Below, piece after piece: positions 1 through 8,042 of a DNA stretch of 47,679 nt. Below the pieces are notes generated by a model. That model searched no databases, was not told the origin of the DNA, and worked only from the letters and a program-made list of their open reading frames with translations. The stretch spans positions 1 to 47,679 of the forward strand of contig JARXAJ010000047.1 in NCBI GenBank assembly GCA_029865965.1, given 5' to 3'. This stretch comes from Aquabacterium sp. (lineage in GTDB: Bacteria; Pseudomonadota; Gammaproteobacteria; Burkholderiales; Burkholderiaceae_C). Every line of letters starts with the position of its first letter. Within the stretch, counting starts at the first letter, position 1. The position numbers and the translations under genes are program-made.

Positions 1-53
1 AGGAACTCGGGCATCGACATGCCTCGTTGGAACTGGATCGGGTTGTAGGCCAT
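1..53 (-). CDS. IS1595-family transposase, N-terminal fragment (runs off window)
   Basis: Reading leftward from an ATG at 53-51 the frame gives MAYNPIQFQRGMSMPEFL and then leaves the window. This closely resembles the conserved start of IS1595-type transposases (pattern: NxIQFQxGxSMxEFL). A good ribosome site, AAGGAG, lies 8 bases upstream of the ATG (revcomp of about 62-67). Only 17-18 residues are visible, so whether the element is intact cannot be judged. The alternative is another protein with a chance match, which I consider unlikely given motif plus RBS. Confidence 0.7.
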   Translation of the reverse strand, partial: MAYNPIQFQRGMSMPEF

Positions 54-98
54 GGCTTGCGCTCCTTGGTTGGACGCATCCAGCTTACGGCCTGGGTA

Positions 99-113
99 GC
101 TCACCAAGTGAGC
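99..113. repeat. Perfect short palindrome, possible IS1595 end
   Basis: GCTCAC-CAA-GTGAGC forms a perfect 6-bp stem with a 3-base loop about 45 bases upstream of the transposase start. That is where the terminal inverted repeat of an IS1595 element would be expected. The other end is outside the window, so it cannot be matched; it could equally be a transcription-blocking hairpin. Confidence 0.3.
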
Positions 114-164
114 CAGACTTAGCTTCGTTTCGAATCAGGAAGGGCCTTGCTCTACGATTGATGC

Positions 165-866
165 ATGACGACACCTTCTGCGACTCCGACGACGATCATG
201 GCGTTGCCGCTGTTCCCGCTGCAGACCCCGCTTTTCCCTGGCGGGTCCTTGCCACTGCGTATATTCGAGGTGCGCTACCTCGACATGATCGGCAGCCGCC
301 ACAAGGCCGGCGAGCCATTCGGCGTGGTCTGCCTGACCGAAGGCACAGACACCCGGCGCCGGCAGAGCAGCACCGCCGACGGTCAAGCATCTGGCGATGG
401 CTTCGCCCGCGAAGCGTTCGCGCCCGTTGGCTCGCTTGCGCGCATCACGAAATTTGAGCGCCCCCAGCCGGGACTCATGGTGATCGACTGCGTCGGTGCT
501 CAACGTTTTCGGGTTCAGCGCAGCGAGCAACTCAAGCACGGCCTCTGGGTCGCCGATGTGGAGTTGCTTGCCGACGATGCCGAACTGCCCGTGCCCGAGG
601 ATCTGACCTTCACGCGAGAGGCCTTTCAAGGCCTTGTGCGCAACATCGAATTGAAGCTCCAGCAAAGCGAACAAGCTGGCTTCGAGATGCCGTTCTTGAA
701 ACCCTACCGTTGGGACGATTGCGGCTGGCTCGCCAATCGCTGGTGCGAGATTTTGCCCCTGCAGCCGGAGTTGAAATGCCGCTTTCTGGCGCTCGAGAGC
801 CCCTTGATGCGGCTCGAACTGGTGGCCGACACGCTAGACCAGATTGGCTTCACGATGCCGACCTGA
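165..866 (+). CDS. Lon substrate-binding (N-terminal) domain protein
   Basis: A 233-aa protein resembling the stand-alone LON N-terminal domain family. The segment ALPLFPLQTPLFPGG, followed by LRIFEVRYLDMI and FGVVCLTEGT, is the typical opening of this fold. There is no AAA+ ATPase or Lon protease domain, so it is not a protease; such proteins are thought to bind protein substrates, but their role is poorly defined. The first ATG is at 165; an in-frame ATG at 198 begins right before the conserved ALPLFPL block and would give 222 aa. Neither has a strong ribosome site. It stands alone, with a perfect hairpin 20 bases after its stop. Family assignment is confident, function is not. Confidence 0.85.
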   Translation: MTTPSATPTTIMALPLFPLQTPLFPGGSLPLRIFEVRYLDMIGSRHKAGEPFGVVCLTEGTDTRRRQSSTADGQASGDGFAREAFAPVGSLARITKFERPQPGLMVIDCVGAQRFRVQRSEQLKHGLWVADVELLADDAELPVPEDLTFTREAFQGLVRNIELKLQQSEQAGFEMPFLKPYRWDDCGWLANRWCEILPLQPELKCRFLALESPLMRLELVADTLDQIGFTMPT

Positions 867-885
867 CCGGTCGCCACCTCAGGAT

Positions 886-905
886 CCTGATCCCGCTGGA
901 TCAGG
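886..905 (+). terminator. Stem-loop after the LON-domain gene
   Basis: CCTGATCC-CGCT-GGATCAGG is a perfect 8-bp stem with a 4-base loop, starting 20 bases after the stop codon of the LON-domain gene. There is no T-tract downstream, so it would be an atypical intrinsic terminator or an mRNA 3'-end stabiliser. Confidence 0.4.
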
Positions 906-1046
906 CGCGCTGAGCAAGGCGGGCCCTGCCGCGATGGCGGCAGCCCGGCGCGTTGTTGTTGCCCCGGCAAGCGCTGGCGCCCAGGGATCCAGGCGCAATG
1001 CTCCGATCTCGGATGGGCCGGCATGGGCGGGTGTTCGGTCAGAACC

Positions 1047-1066
1047 TATACTGTACGGATGTCCAG
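1047..1066 (+). promoter_or_regulatory. -10-like element overlapping a LexA/SOS-box-like site
   Basis: TATACT at 1047-1052 is close to a sigma70 -10 element. It runs into CTGT-N8-CCAG at 1051-1066, one base off the LexA consensus CTGT-N8-ACAG. Being immediately in front of umuDC, this is where an SOS operator is expected. No good -35 hexamer is visible 16-18 bases upstream. The box overlaps the ATG at 1059, so either transcription starts at or next to that ATG (leaderless) or the real start codon lies downstream. Confidence 0.55.
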
Positions 1067-1523
1067 TCACCCGTCTGATCTGCCCGGCCTCGTGCGTGTT
1101 GGCAGGGATCCAGGCGCCAACACCGAAACAACCAGGGCCAGCGTGGCGATCGGGTTCGGTTCGCCCTCCGGTGACACCGGGGTCACCCGGCTGGACTTGA
1201 ACGACATCCTGGTGCGCCATCCCCAGGCCACCTTCTTGATGCGCGTCGCAGGCGATGCGATGCGCGAGACCGGCATCGATGCCGGCGATCTGTTGCTTAT
1301 CGACCGCGCCATCCCGCCCGCCCACGGCCATGTCGTGATCGCCGTGGTCGGCGACGAGTTCGTCTGCCGGCAGCTCTTCAGGCAGGGCCGCGATCTTTGT
1401 CTGAGGGTGCCCGGTGTGCAGGCCACCGCCACCACCGGCACCACCGACAGTCCGTCGCACGAAGGCACCGACTTCCAGGTCTGGGGCGTCGTGACGCAGG
1501 TCATCAAGTCCATGCCCGTCTGA
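1059..1523 (+). CDS. umuD: UmuD-like Pol V subunit lacking the self-cleavage residues
   Basis: A 154-aa UmuD homologue (peptidase S24 fold), partner of the UmuC polymerase downstream. With the ATG at 1059 as residue 1, the cleavage-site region (I31-G32-F33, then S35-P36), [14 protein letters not shown], the GDAM block and [14 protein letters not shown] align with E. coli UmuD. The family's catalytic GDSM reads GDAM here (Ala67, codon GCG at 1257-1259). The catalytic Lys is Arg104 (CGG at 1368-1370). Spacing between them is 37, exactly as between Ser60 and Lys97 of E. coli. The P1 residue of the Cys/Ala-Gly cleavage site is Ile31. Self-cleavage should therefore be lost. The start is uncertain: 1059 overlaps the LexA-like box; a GTG at 1092 is an alternative. 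The frame is otherwise intact. Overlaps no gene; umuC follows directly. Confidence 0.88.
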   Translation: MSSHPSDLPGLVRVGRDPGANTETTRASVAIGFGSPSGDTGVTRLDLNDILVRHPQATFLMRVAGDAMRETGIDAGDLLLIDRAIPPAHGHVVIAVVGDEFVCRQLFRQGRDLCLRVPGVQATATTGTTDSPSHEGTDFQVWGVVTQVIKSMPV

Positions 1524-1546
1524 TGGGGCCGAACCTGGAGCGCACC

Positions 1547-2860
1547 ATGTTTGCGCTGGTGGACGTCAACAACATGTATGTCAGCTGCGAGCGGGTCTTC
1601 CGGCCGTCGCTCATCGGCAAGCCGGTGGTGGTTCTGTCGAACAACGACAGCGCCTGCGTTGCACGCAGCAACGAAGCCAAGGACCTGGGCGTGAAGATGG
1701 CGCAGCCCTGGTTCCAGGTGCGCCACCTCGAGCGAGAGGCCGGCCTGGTGGCCTTGTCGGCCAACTTCGAGCTCTACGGCGACATGTCCAGCCGGATGAT
1801 GACGCTGGTGGCGCAGTACGCGCCGCGCCAGGAGGTCTACAGCATCGACGAATGCTTTCTGGACTTTGCGGGCGTGCCGGGGGATATGGTGGCTGTGGGG
1901 CGGGAGATTCGTGCCCGGGTGCTGCAGTGGACGGGGCTGCCCACCAGCATCGGATTCGGCCCGACCAAGACCCTGGCCAAGCTGGCCAACCACGTGGCCA
2001 AGATGGCCGACCGCAAGCCAGGGCGGTACGACGCGTGCCACGCGCAGGTCTGCAACCTCGGCGCGCTCGACAGTGCGGCGCTGGATGCGGTGTTCACTGC
2101 CAGCGATGTCGGCGACGTCTGGGGCATCGGACGCAAACTCTCTGCGCGCTTGAACGAGGGCGGCATCCGTACCGTTCATGATCTGGTCCGGGCAGACGTG
2201 GCCACCCTGCGCGCGCAGTTCAGCGTGGTGCTGGAGAAGACGCTGCTCGAACTGCGCGGGACAGCCTGCTTGGACGTCGATCACGAGCCTGCGGCCCAGC
2301 AGCAGATGATGTGCTCACGCTCGTTTGGCGAGCCGGTCACGACGCTGGCAAGCCTCATCGAAGTGGTGAGCCAGTTCGCCTCCCGCGTTGCGGAGAAAGC
2401 CCGGCAACAGCAGGCCGCTGCGTGCGCCGTGCATGTGTTCATCACCACCAGCCCCTATCGCCGCGACGACAGGCAGCACAGCCAGAGCGTCACCCTCCCC
2501 CTGGTACGCGCCAGCGCGGACACCCGGGTCATCGTTGCGATGGCGGTTCACGCAGTTCAGCAGATGTACCGACCCGGGTTCGAATATGCGAAGGCGGGTG
2601 TGATGTTGGTCGACCTGCGCCCACAAGGGCAGCAGCAAGGTGAGCTCGATCTGTTCGGCACGGGCGAGGTGGCAGACAGCGCAGAGCCGTCACGCCTGAT
2701 GGAGGCCATCGACACCCTGAATCAGCGGTTCGGGCGCGGCGCAGTGCAGGTGGCAAGCGCCCAGCATCAGCCACGCAATGGTCAGCACGCTGGCAAGCAG
2801 CAACGGCGCTCGCCGCGGTACACGACCCGATTGGGGGAGATCGCCACCGCGCGTGCTTGA
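1547..2860 (+). CDS. umuC: UmuC, catalytic subunit of translesion DNA polymerase V
   Basis: A 437-aa Y-family DNA polymerase that copies past lesions as part of UmuD'2C. Visible are the first metal ligand in [18 protein letters not shown], the catalytic Asp-Glu in [10 protein letters not shown], the helix-hairpin-helix region around [14 protein letters not shown], and the family's C-terminal block with [13 protein letters not shown] and [11 protein letters not shown]. Length matches UmuC (about 420-440 aa). The start at 1547 is chosen because GGAG lies 6 bases upstream. An in-frame ATG at 1523 overlaps the umuD stop (TGATG) and would add eight residues, also allowing translational coupling. 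Co-transcribed with umuD and probably LexA-controlled. Confidence 0.93.
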   Translation: MFALVDVNNMYVSCERVFRPSLIGKPVVVLSNNDSACVARSNEAKDLGVKMAQPWFQVRHLEREAGLVALSANFELYGDMSSRMMTLVAQYAPRQEVYSIDECFLDFAGVPGDMVAVGREIRARVLQWTGLPTSIGFGPTKTLAKLANHVAKMADRKPGRYDACHAQVCNLGALDSAALDAVFTASDVGDVWGIGRKLSARLNEGGIRTVHDLVRADVATLRAQFSVVLEKTLLELRGTACLDVDHEPAAQQQMMCSRSFGEPVTTLASLIEVVSQFASRVAEKARQQQAAACAVHVFITTSPYRRDDRQHSQSVTLPLVRASADTRVIVAMAVHAVQQMYRPGFEYAKAGVMLVDLRPQGQQQGELDLFGTGEVADSAEPSRLMEAIDTLNQRFGRGAVQVASAQHQPRNGQHAGKQQRRSPRYTTRLGEIATARA

Positions 2861-2950
2861 CGGCGGGGCAGGTGTTCGGTGGCGGGCGCTGTGCGCGGCC
2901 AGGGCTTCGCAAGCCACCGGGGCAACTGTCCCGGGTGCCGGCAACGGTGG

Positions 2951-4963
2951 CTAGGCTGGCGAGCCGATGAGCCGCGCCAGGGCCTGGCCGTCGATCGGCT
3001 TCTGCAGGAACCCGTCGAACGGCCAGACCTGGCCGGCAGCCTGGTTCTCTGCGGCGCTGATGAGGATCAGCATGGCGCCGCTGCTCGGCCCGCCGCCTTC
3101 ACGGATCTCGGTTGCCAGTGCCAGGCCATCCGTGCCCGGCATCTCCAGATCGATCAGCGCCACGTCGAAGTGTGTGCTGGCGAGCAGCGGACCGGCTTCG
3201 GCCGCAGACCCGGCAACATGGCAAGCGTGGCCCAGCCGGCGCGTCACTTCGGCAAGCGACTCCCGCACATCGGCCAGGTCATCCACGACCAAGACATTCA
3301 GCGCCTCACTGCCCTCGAACAGGTCGTCCTCCGGCAAACTGCGCGTCACCTGCTGTGCCGGGATGCATACGGTGAACGTGGTGCCCTGCCCATCAGGGTC
3401 TGCAGCGTCGCGGGATTGCACGTCAATGCGACCACCCAGCTGCTGCAGAACATCCCGGATCACGAACAGGCCGATTCCTGTGCCGTCGTCACTCGACGCA
3501 AACGGCACCGCTGCACTTCTCAGCCGCTCCAGCGCAGCATGGGGCAGACCTGGCCCGGTGTCATGAACGACAAAGCGGATCAGGCCGCTCGGTGAAGCGG
3601 GGTCAGAGGCGCCAGCGCGATGCGTCTCTGGCGTCGATGCTGCAGCGCCAGCAGCACTGGCCTGGCTGACGAAGGGTTCAACGCGAACCCGGACGTGGCC
3701 CGCGCTGGTGTAGCGCACGGAGTTCTCGACGAGGTTTCGCAAGACCTGCGCAATGCGGATCGGGTCGGCGCTGACCGTCACAGGCGGCGAAAGAAACGCG
3801 ATGTGAAACGCGAGCCCCTTGGCAAGGGCTGCTTCTTCCAGGCCGGCGCAGACATCCTGGACCAGCTCGCTGAGCTCGAAAGTCTCAACCTGTGTGGGCA
3901 ACGCCGCTGCGTCACCGCGCGCGATGGTGAGCAGGTCGCGCAGCTGTCCCTGCAGGACGGTGACAGCATGTCTGATGCGGCGGATCGCGCCGGCGCTATC
4001 GGCCCGGCTGTCCTTCATGGCGAGAAACTCCGCCGAGGCAACGATGCTCTGCAGCGGCGAACGAACTTCGTGGTTCACCATGCTCAGGAACTTGCGCTTG
4101 GACGCGTTGGCAAGCTCCATGGCCTCGACAGCCCGCTTTCGATCATGTGCCGCCGCCCTGTAGCGGCGCCGCGACCGGATCGCATAAAACAGCCACAGCG
4201 CCAGCGCAAACCAGCAAAAAGCAAAGCCTCCCCATGCCCACCAGATTCGCCTGGTCAACGTCTGCGTCATGTCGTCCATGGCCGTGATCTCGGCCAGGCG
4301 AACATCGCTGGCGAGCTGGCTCAGAAGCTCTTCGTCGCCTGCAGCCTGGAATAGGCCAAGTACAGCGGTTGCCTCCGCCTGGCCAAACGGCTTCGTCTCA
4401 AGGATCGGCACAGCCCGGCGCTGAAGCTCGGCAACGCGGTGTGTCGCTTCGGCATAGCCTGGGACGCCATTGAGCAGGCTCTTGATCTCAGAGGGCTCGC
4501 TGAGGATGCTGCCCCGTGATGCCACCACGGCGGCCCGCCGGCTCAGTTCCTGCGCGTTGACCGGCTCGCCGGCCGCCACGGCACGCAACTCCTGCTTCAG
4601 CCTGTGGTGCGCGATCTGGTACTGGGCAACAGACCAGTAGAAGCCTTCGCCCGGCACGGCATTGGCCGCGCGAGAGAGGGTCAGTTGCTGACTGAACAGC
4701 GCCGTCGTGGCCGCGATGGCGGACAGCACCACCAGCACCAGCAAGGGCCGCCAGCCCATGCCCTTGGAGGATGGCCGATCGGCGGAACGCCTGTCTGGCC
4801 GGTCGGGCCGCTCTGGTTCGACTGAAGGCTGCGCCGAGCCCCGCCGCTGCGCAGCTTCACTCAACCGCACGCTTCGATCCTGTCGACTGGCCAGATGAAC
4901 CTCGATTCCGCTAGGGGACCCCTGAGCGCGGCCGCATTCTGGTCGCGAGGGCAGATTGTCCAC
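2951..4963 (-). CDS. Hybrid sensor histidine kinase with C-terminal receiver domain
   Basis: A 670-aa membrane kinase. Residues 1-70 are polar and low in complexity; the first transmembrane helix is about 71-91; a mostly helical periplasmic sensor spans about 92-240; the second helix is about 241-262. The phosphorylation site is His298 in the H-box NHEVRSPLQ. The ATPase domain (about 360-535) has the N-box around NLVENSVRY and the DTGPGLP and GTGIGL glycine motifs, interrupted by an Ala/Ser-rich insert at about 431-457. The receiver (about 553-668) has the acidic pair D560-D561, phospho-acceptor Asp604 and Lys654. No separate response regulator is next to it, so the output must be elsewhere. 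An ATG at residue 69, just before the first helix, is a possible alternative start. Convergent with umuC, 90 bases apart. Signal unknown. Confidence 0.9.
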   Translation of the reverse strand: MDNLPSRPECGRAQGSPSGIEVHLASRQDRSVRLSEAAQRRGSAQPSVEPERPDRPDRRSADRPSSKGMGWRPLLVLVVLSAIAATTALFSQQLTLSRAANAVPGEGFYWSVAQYQIAHHRLKQELRAVAAGEPVNAQELSRRAAVVASRGSILSEPSEIKSLLNGVPGYAEATHRVAELQRRAVPILETKPFGQAEATAVLGLFQAAGDEELLSQLASDVRLAEITAMDDMTQTLTRRIWWAWGGFAFCWFALALWLFYAIRSRRRYRAAAHDRKRAVEAMELANASKRKFLSMVNHEVRSPLQSIVASAEFLAMKDSRADSAGAIRRIRHAVTVLQGQLRDLLTIARGDAAALPTQVETFELSELVQDVCAGLEEAALAKGLAFHIAFLSPPVTVSADPIRIAQVLRNLVENSVRYTSAGHVRVRVEPFVSQASAAGAAASTPETHRAGASDPASPSGLIRFVVHDTGPGLPHAALERLRSAAVPFASSDDGTGIGLFVIRDVLQQLGGRIDVQSRDAADPDGQGTTFTVCIPAQQVTRSLPEDDLFEGSEALNVLVVDDLADVRESLAEVTRRLGHACHVAGSAAEAGPLLASTHFDVALIDLEMPGTDGLALATEIREGGGPSSGAMLILISAAENQAAGQVWPFDGFLQKPIDGQALARLIGSPA

Positions 4964-5193
4964 AACGGGCCCCAGCGCTTGCTGTTCAAGCGTTGTCCGT
5001 CCTGGCTGTGCGCCAGGATCACGCTGGAGCGGACGAGGTCGCCCGAGGGGATCGGAGTCGAGTAATGACGGAAATGGGCGCTCACAGCGAAAGCAAACAC
5101 ATCACATGATGTTTGAAGATTCAGGCCCCGATTTCGGCGCCATGGGGCCGGAGGCCCAAGGCCAGGCTTATTTTCTCTTTGTGCATTTGCAAG

Positions 5194-6246
5194 TTAACTG
5201 CTGCCCGCCAACAGCGCTAAAAAATTTTGTTCGCTCGCCGTTAACCCTGCCTTTTGCTTGATGGTGCCGGCTGCCGTTTTGCTATTGTCAGGTTCTCCCG
5301 CAAGCAACGCCAACACGCGCGGATGCACGTACGATTTTCGGCATACGGCCAATGTGTTGCCGAGGTGGTCAGCTACTTCAGCCAGCAGCCGGTTTGCCTG
5401 GGCTGCTGTAGGCTGCAGCTGCTCCGCTTCGCCAAGATTGCGCCACAGCTGCAAAGCCAGCACGCTACCGTGCCAGGTACGGAAGTCTTTGGCGGTAAAT
5501 TTTCCTCTGCAAGCTGACTCCAGGTAAGTGTTGACATCCGTTGAGCCGACGCTATGCACCTCACCTTCATCACCGACATAGTGGAACAATTCCTGCCCGG
5601 GCAAATCTTGGCAGCGGCGTACGGTGCGTGCGATGCGCGGGTCCTCAAGCGTTACATCCTGCCGGACCCCGCTTTTGCCGCGAAAGCGCAGGCGCAATGT
5701 GCTACCTTGAACCTCGACATGGCGTTTGCGCAGTGTGGTCAAGCCAAAAGAGCCGTTGCTTCGGGCGTATTCATGATTGCCCACCCGCACCAAGGTGGTG
5801 TCGAGCAAGCGCACTATCGCGGCTACAACGGTATCCCGATGGACGTCAGCACCCATATGAGCTGCGAGGTCGCGTTTGACCTTGGCTCGAATAATGGGCA
5901 GCGCAGCACCAAATTCCGGCAAGCGGTCAAACTTGGTTTCGCTTTTGGCAAGTCGCCAATCAGCATGGTAGCGGTACTGTTTGCGGCCCCGCACATCACG
6001 CCCCGTGGCTTGAATATGGCCTTGCGGGTATGCGCAAATCCACACTGCGGTATAGGCTGGCGGAATCGCCAGTTGCTGGATTCGTGCAATTTGTTTGACG
6101 TCTCGCAACTGTTGGCCGTTGGCCTTTCGATAAACAAAACCTTGACCGCGCTTTGTGCGGGTAAAGCCAGGCATTTGATCGCTCACGTAACGCAAGCCCT
6201 CGGGCATGTCGACGGATTTCGGGGTAGCGGAAAGCTTCATCGTCAT
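5194..6246 (-). CDS. DNA topoisomerase IB (eukaryotic/poxvirus-like)
   Basis: About 350 aa. A type IB topoisomerase that relaxes supercoils by a 3'-phosphotyrosyl intermediate. Family blocks are clear: GFTRTKRGQGFVYR, IPPAYTAVWICAYPQGHIQA, TGRDVRGRKQYRYH, a central segment with VRVGNHEYARSNGSFGLTTL, and KFTAKDFRTWHGS. The catalytic Tyr is in CRKSYVHP, about residue 306. The start is taken at MTMKL (6246) because family members begin a few residues before this; MKL at 6240 is equally possible, and the 15 residues further upstream do not look native. Base composition is lower in GC than the capsule region. Divergent from the small gene at 6428. Such enzymes are scattered in proteobacteria and often lie in stress-related accessory clusters. 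Confidence 0.93.
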   Translation of the reverse strand: MTMKLSATPKSVDMPEGLRYVSDQMPGFTRTKRGQGFVYRKANGQQLRDVKQIARIQQLAIPPAYTAVWICAYPQGHIQATGRDVRGRKQYRYHADWRLAKSETKFDRLPEFGAALPIIRAKVKRDLAAHMGADVHRDTVVAAIVRLLDTTLVRVGNHEYARSNGSFGLTTLRKRHVEVQGSTLRLRFRGKSGVRQDVTLEDPRIARTVRRCQDLPGQELFHYVGDEGEVHSVGSTDVNTYLESACRGKFTAKDFRTWHGSVLALQLWRNLGEAEQLQPTAAQANRLLAEVADHLGNTLAVCRKSYVHPRVLALLAGEPDNSKTAAGTIKQKAGLTASEQNFLALLAGSS

Positions 6247-6427
6247 CAAGGTACCGCAATGGATGCCCCCGCGCAAGAGGCGCCGCCGCACTGCGCTTGC
6301 TGCAATCGGGTCATCGTCGGCTGGGGGTGCGGTGGCACACAGACGCGCCTGTGGGGTGCAATGTTCAATGCGTGACTGGCCGCAGATTGTTAGATGGGCT
6401 GCTTGCGACTCAAATTAGGAGCATCTC

Positions 6428-6601
6428 ATGACCGCTAAAAAACCCGGCCTTTACGCGAACATTCAGGCCAAAAAAGAACGCATTGCCAACGGCAGTGGCG
6501 AACATATGAACAAGCCAGGCACCAAGGACGCGCCCAGCGCCGAGGATTTCAAGAAAGCTGCCAAAACTGAACACAGAACCGCGGCAAAAATCTTGAAATA
6601 G
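6428..6601 (+). CDS. Small basic conserved hypothetical protein (57 aa)
   Basis: The frame runs from ATG at 6428 to TAG at 6599-6601 and is rich in Lys and Ala. It opens with MTAKKPGLYANIQAKKERI and continues with HMNKPGTKDAPSAEDF. I recognise the pattern (KKPGLYANI-KR-RI-GSGE-M-KPG-GAP) from a widespread family of short, basic, uncharacterised proteobacterial proteins, but know no function. The ribosome site AGGA is 7 bases before the ATG, which strengthens the call. No membrane segment or signal peptide. Divergent from topoisomerase IB across a 180-base gap that should hold both promoters. Confidence 0.8.
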   Translation: MTAKKPGLYANIQAKKERIANGSGEHMNKPGTKDAPSAEDFKKAAKTEHRTAAKILK

Positions 6602-6864
6602 GACTTTGTTCGCCCATTCTCTGCTTCTCCGTAAAGCTGCCAATCAGCCGAGTAATCAAGCATCTATGCACGGGACTTGAAGCCATCTCCAAGCCCGCTG
6701 TGGTGCTAGTTGACTTGCCCAATGTCAATATGGCTAGTTCGGTGACAGGAATGTTGGCCGGCTGAAAGTTATGCGATATCAAGCCCGGGCTGAATTTTGG
6801 TAAAAGCCAAATGGCTCCCGACTCCAAAACACATGCAGTGATTGATGCAAAAGGAAATAGTTAT

Positions 6865-7383
6865 ATGTCTGATCCATTCCAATCCACCAAGCCAGAAGAA
6901 TTGCATGGCTTTACCGGAACACATGTCATCTACACTTATGATAATGGCTGGCAATACGAGCTGTATGTGAAGAATGACCGCACCATCGATTACCGCATCC
7001 ACAGCGGAATGGTCGGTGGACGTTGGGTACGCGACCAAATTGCGCATATTGTGCGCCTGGCAGCCGATGTTTACAAAATATCCTGGGACGAGCCGACAGG
7101 CACGGCTGTGAGCGTTGCCATGAATTTGGCGGAACGCAAGGTGCATGGTGTCATCTTCTTCCCCAAATGGATTGGTGACGATCCGCAGAAAACTGTATGC
7201 TTCCAGAATGATCATCTTGATCAGATGCGCACATGGCGCGATGCCGGCCCAACATTTCCCTATCTCGTCATTGATGAATTTGCGTCACTTAGTTTCGTTG
7301 AGCACTGCGAACCCAATGATGAAACCATCATCGCTTGTGCGCCTTCCGACTTACCGAGTGGTTATAAAGACCGCCGTAACTGA
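6865..7383 (+). CDS. padC: Phenolic acid decarboxylase (ferulate/p-coumarate decarboxylase)
   Basis: A 172-aa cytoplasmic enzyme that decarboxylates hydroxycinnamic acids (p-coumarate, ferulate, caffeate) to vinylphenols without a cofactor. The diagnostic stretch runs from GFTGTHVIYTYDNGWQYELY through DYRIHSGMVGGRWVRDQ to KVHGVIFFPKW. The conserved tyrosines, the arginine of DYRIHSG and the acidic residue after the beta strand SWDEPTG belong to the family's lipocalin-like barrel. Length fits (about 160-180 aa). The start at 6865 is chosen over an upstream ATG at 6811 because AAGGAAA precedes it by about 8 bases and the family begins near here. The usual PadR repressor gene is not adjacent. 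Composition is AT-richer than the core genes, suggesting acquisition by transfer. Confidence 0.95.
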   Translation: MSDPFQSTKPEELHGFTGTHVIYTYDNGWQYELYVKNDRTIDYRIHSGMVGGRWVRDQIAHIVRLAADVYKISWDEPTGTAVSVAMNLAERKVHGVIFFPKWIGDDPQKTVCFQNDHLDQMRTWRDAGPTFPYLVIDEFASLSFVEHCEPNDETIIACAPSDLPSGYKDRRN

Positions 7384-8042
7384 AATTGGGAGCCAAAAGC
7401 AAGGTGGGTTGAGAGTCAATGGGCCACAGTCCCCGCCCAATACCGCTTGTATATCGCAGTAGTCGTCTTATCCTATGTTCGGACAGCCACGGGTTTGCGT
7501 GAGACACAGCGCAGTTGAAGGTCTCGCTGATATCGATGACCGGCTGAACGTCGATGAGGGTGCTGGGGCTGCATAGTATTACCGGAGAGCCCATATCGCA
7601 GCTTCGCGAACTGGCCATGTCCGTTCCGAGCAAGTACTTCGAATTGTCTGACAGGCGGCGGCTCTCTTAGCCGTGGATGCGAATAGTCCCGCGCATGCCC
7701 GTCCAACTGGGGAACGCAAGCTCGCGCCGGCAAGAGTGTTTGCATCTCTACGTCTTTGCTTAAGGACGTCAACGCGCAAACCCCCATCGATGTGTCGGCT
7801 ATGTGCACCAGCATTGCTTACACAGGCCTTGGGTTAGTCGACTTTGAGTTCCATCGGCGCCGCAATCAAATCGGGCAAGGCGAATACGCTTGCGCCAGCC
7901 TGAGTTTTGCCCTGCGCCCCGTCTTGAAAACCAACCCAATGTGGGTGAACGCACAGTACAAAGGATGGATCGGACGTAGCCTGCGTCGGAGTCTGTATCG
8001 GACTCAATTGGGTATTCATTCACTTTACTTCAATGTCAATTT
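7384..8042. other. 659-base gap with no recognisable gene
   Basis: Open frames on both strands are short and their translations resemble nothing I know. The end of this gap should contain the promoter of the repeat protein at 8043. Possibly decayed DNA; no tRNA, clear terminator or repeat array was seen. Confidence 0.4.

Noticed and set aside
1397-1546. In-frame upstream extension of umuC into umuD
   Set aside because: The extension only mirrors umuD codons in another frame; UmuC homologues start at MFALVDVNN, where a ribosome site is present.
5095-5115. Imperfect inverted repeat CAAACA-C-ATCA...TGATGTTTG downstream of topoisomerase IB
   Set aside because: One bulge, AT-rich, and no clear terminator shape; too weak to call an operator.
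7473-7814. Minus-strand frame of 113 codons after padC
   Set aside because: No recognisable motif and no ribosome site; kept only as an unexplained gap.
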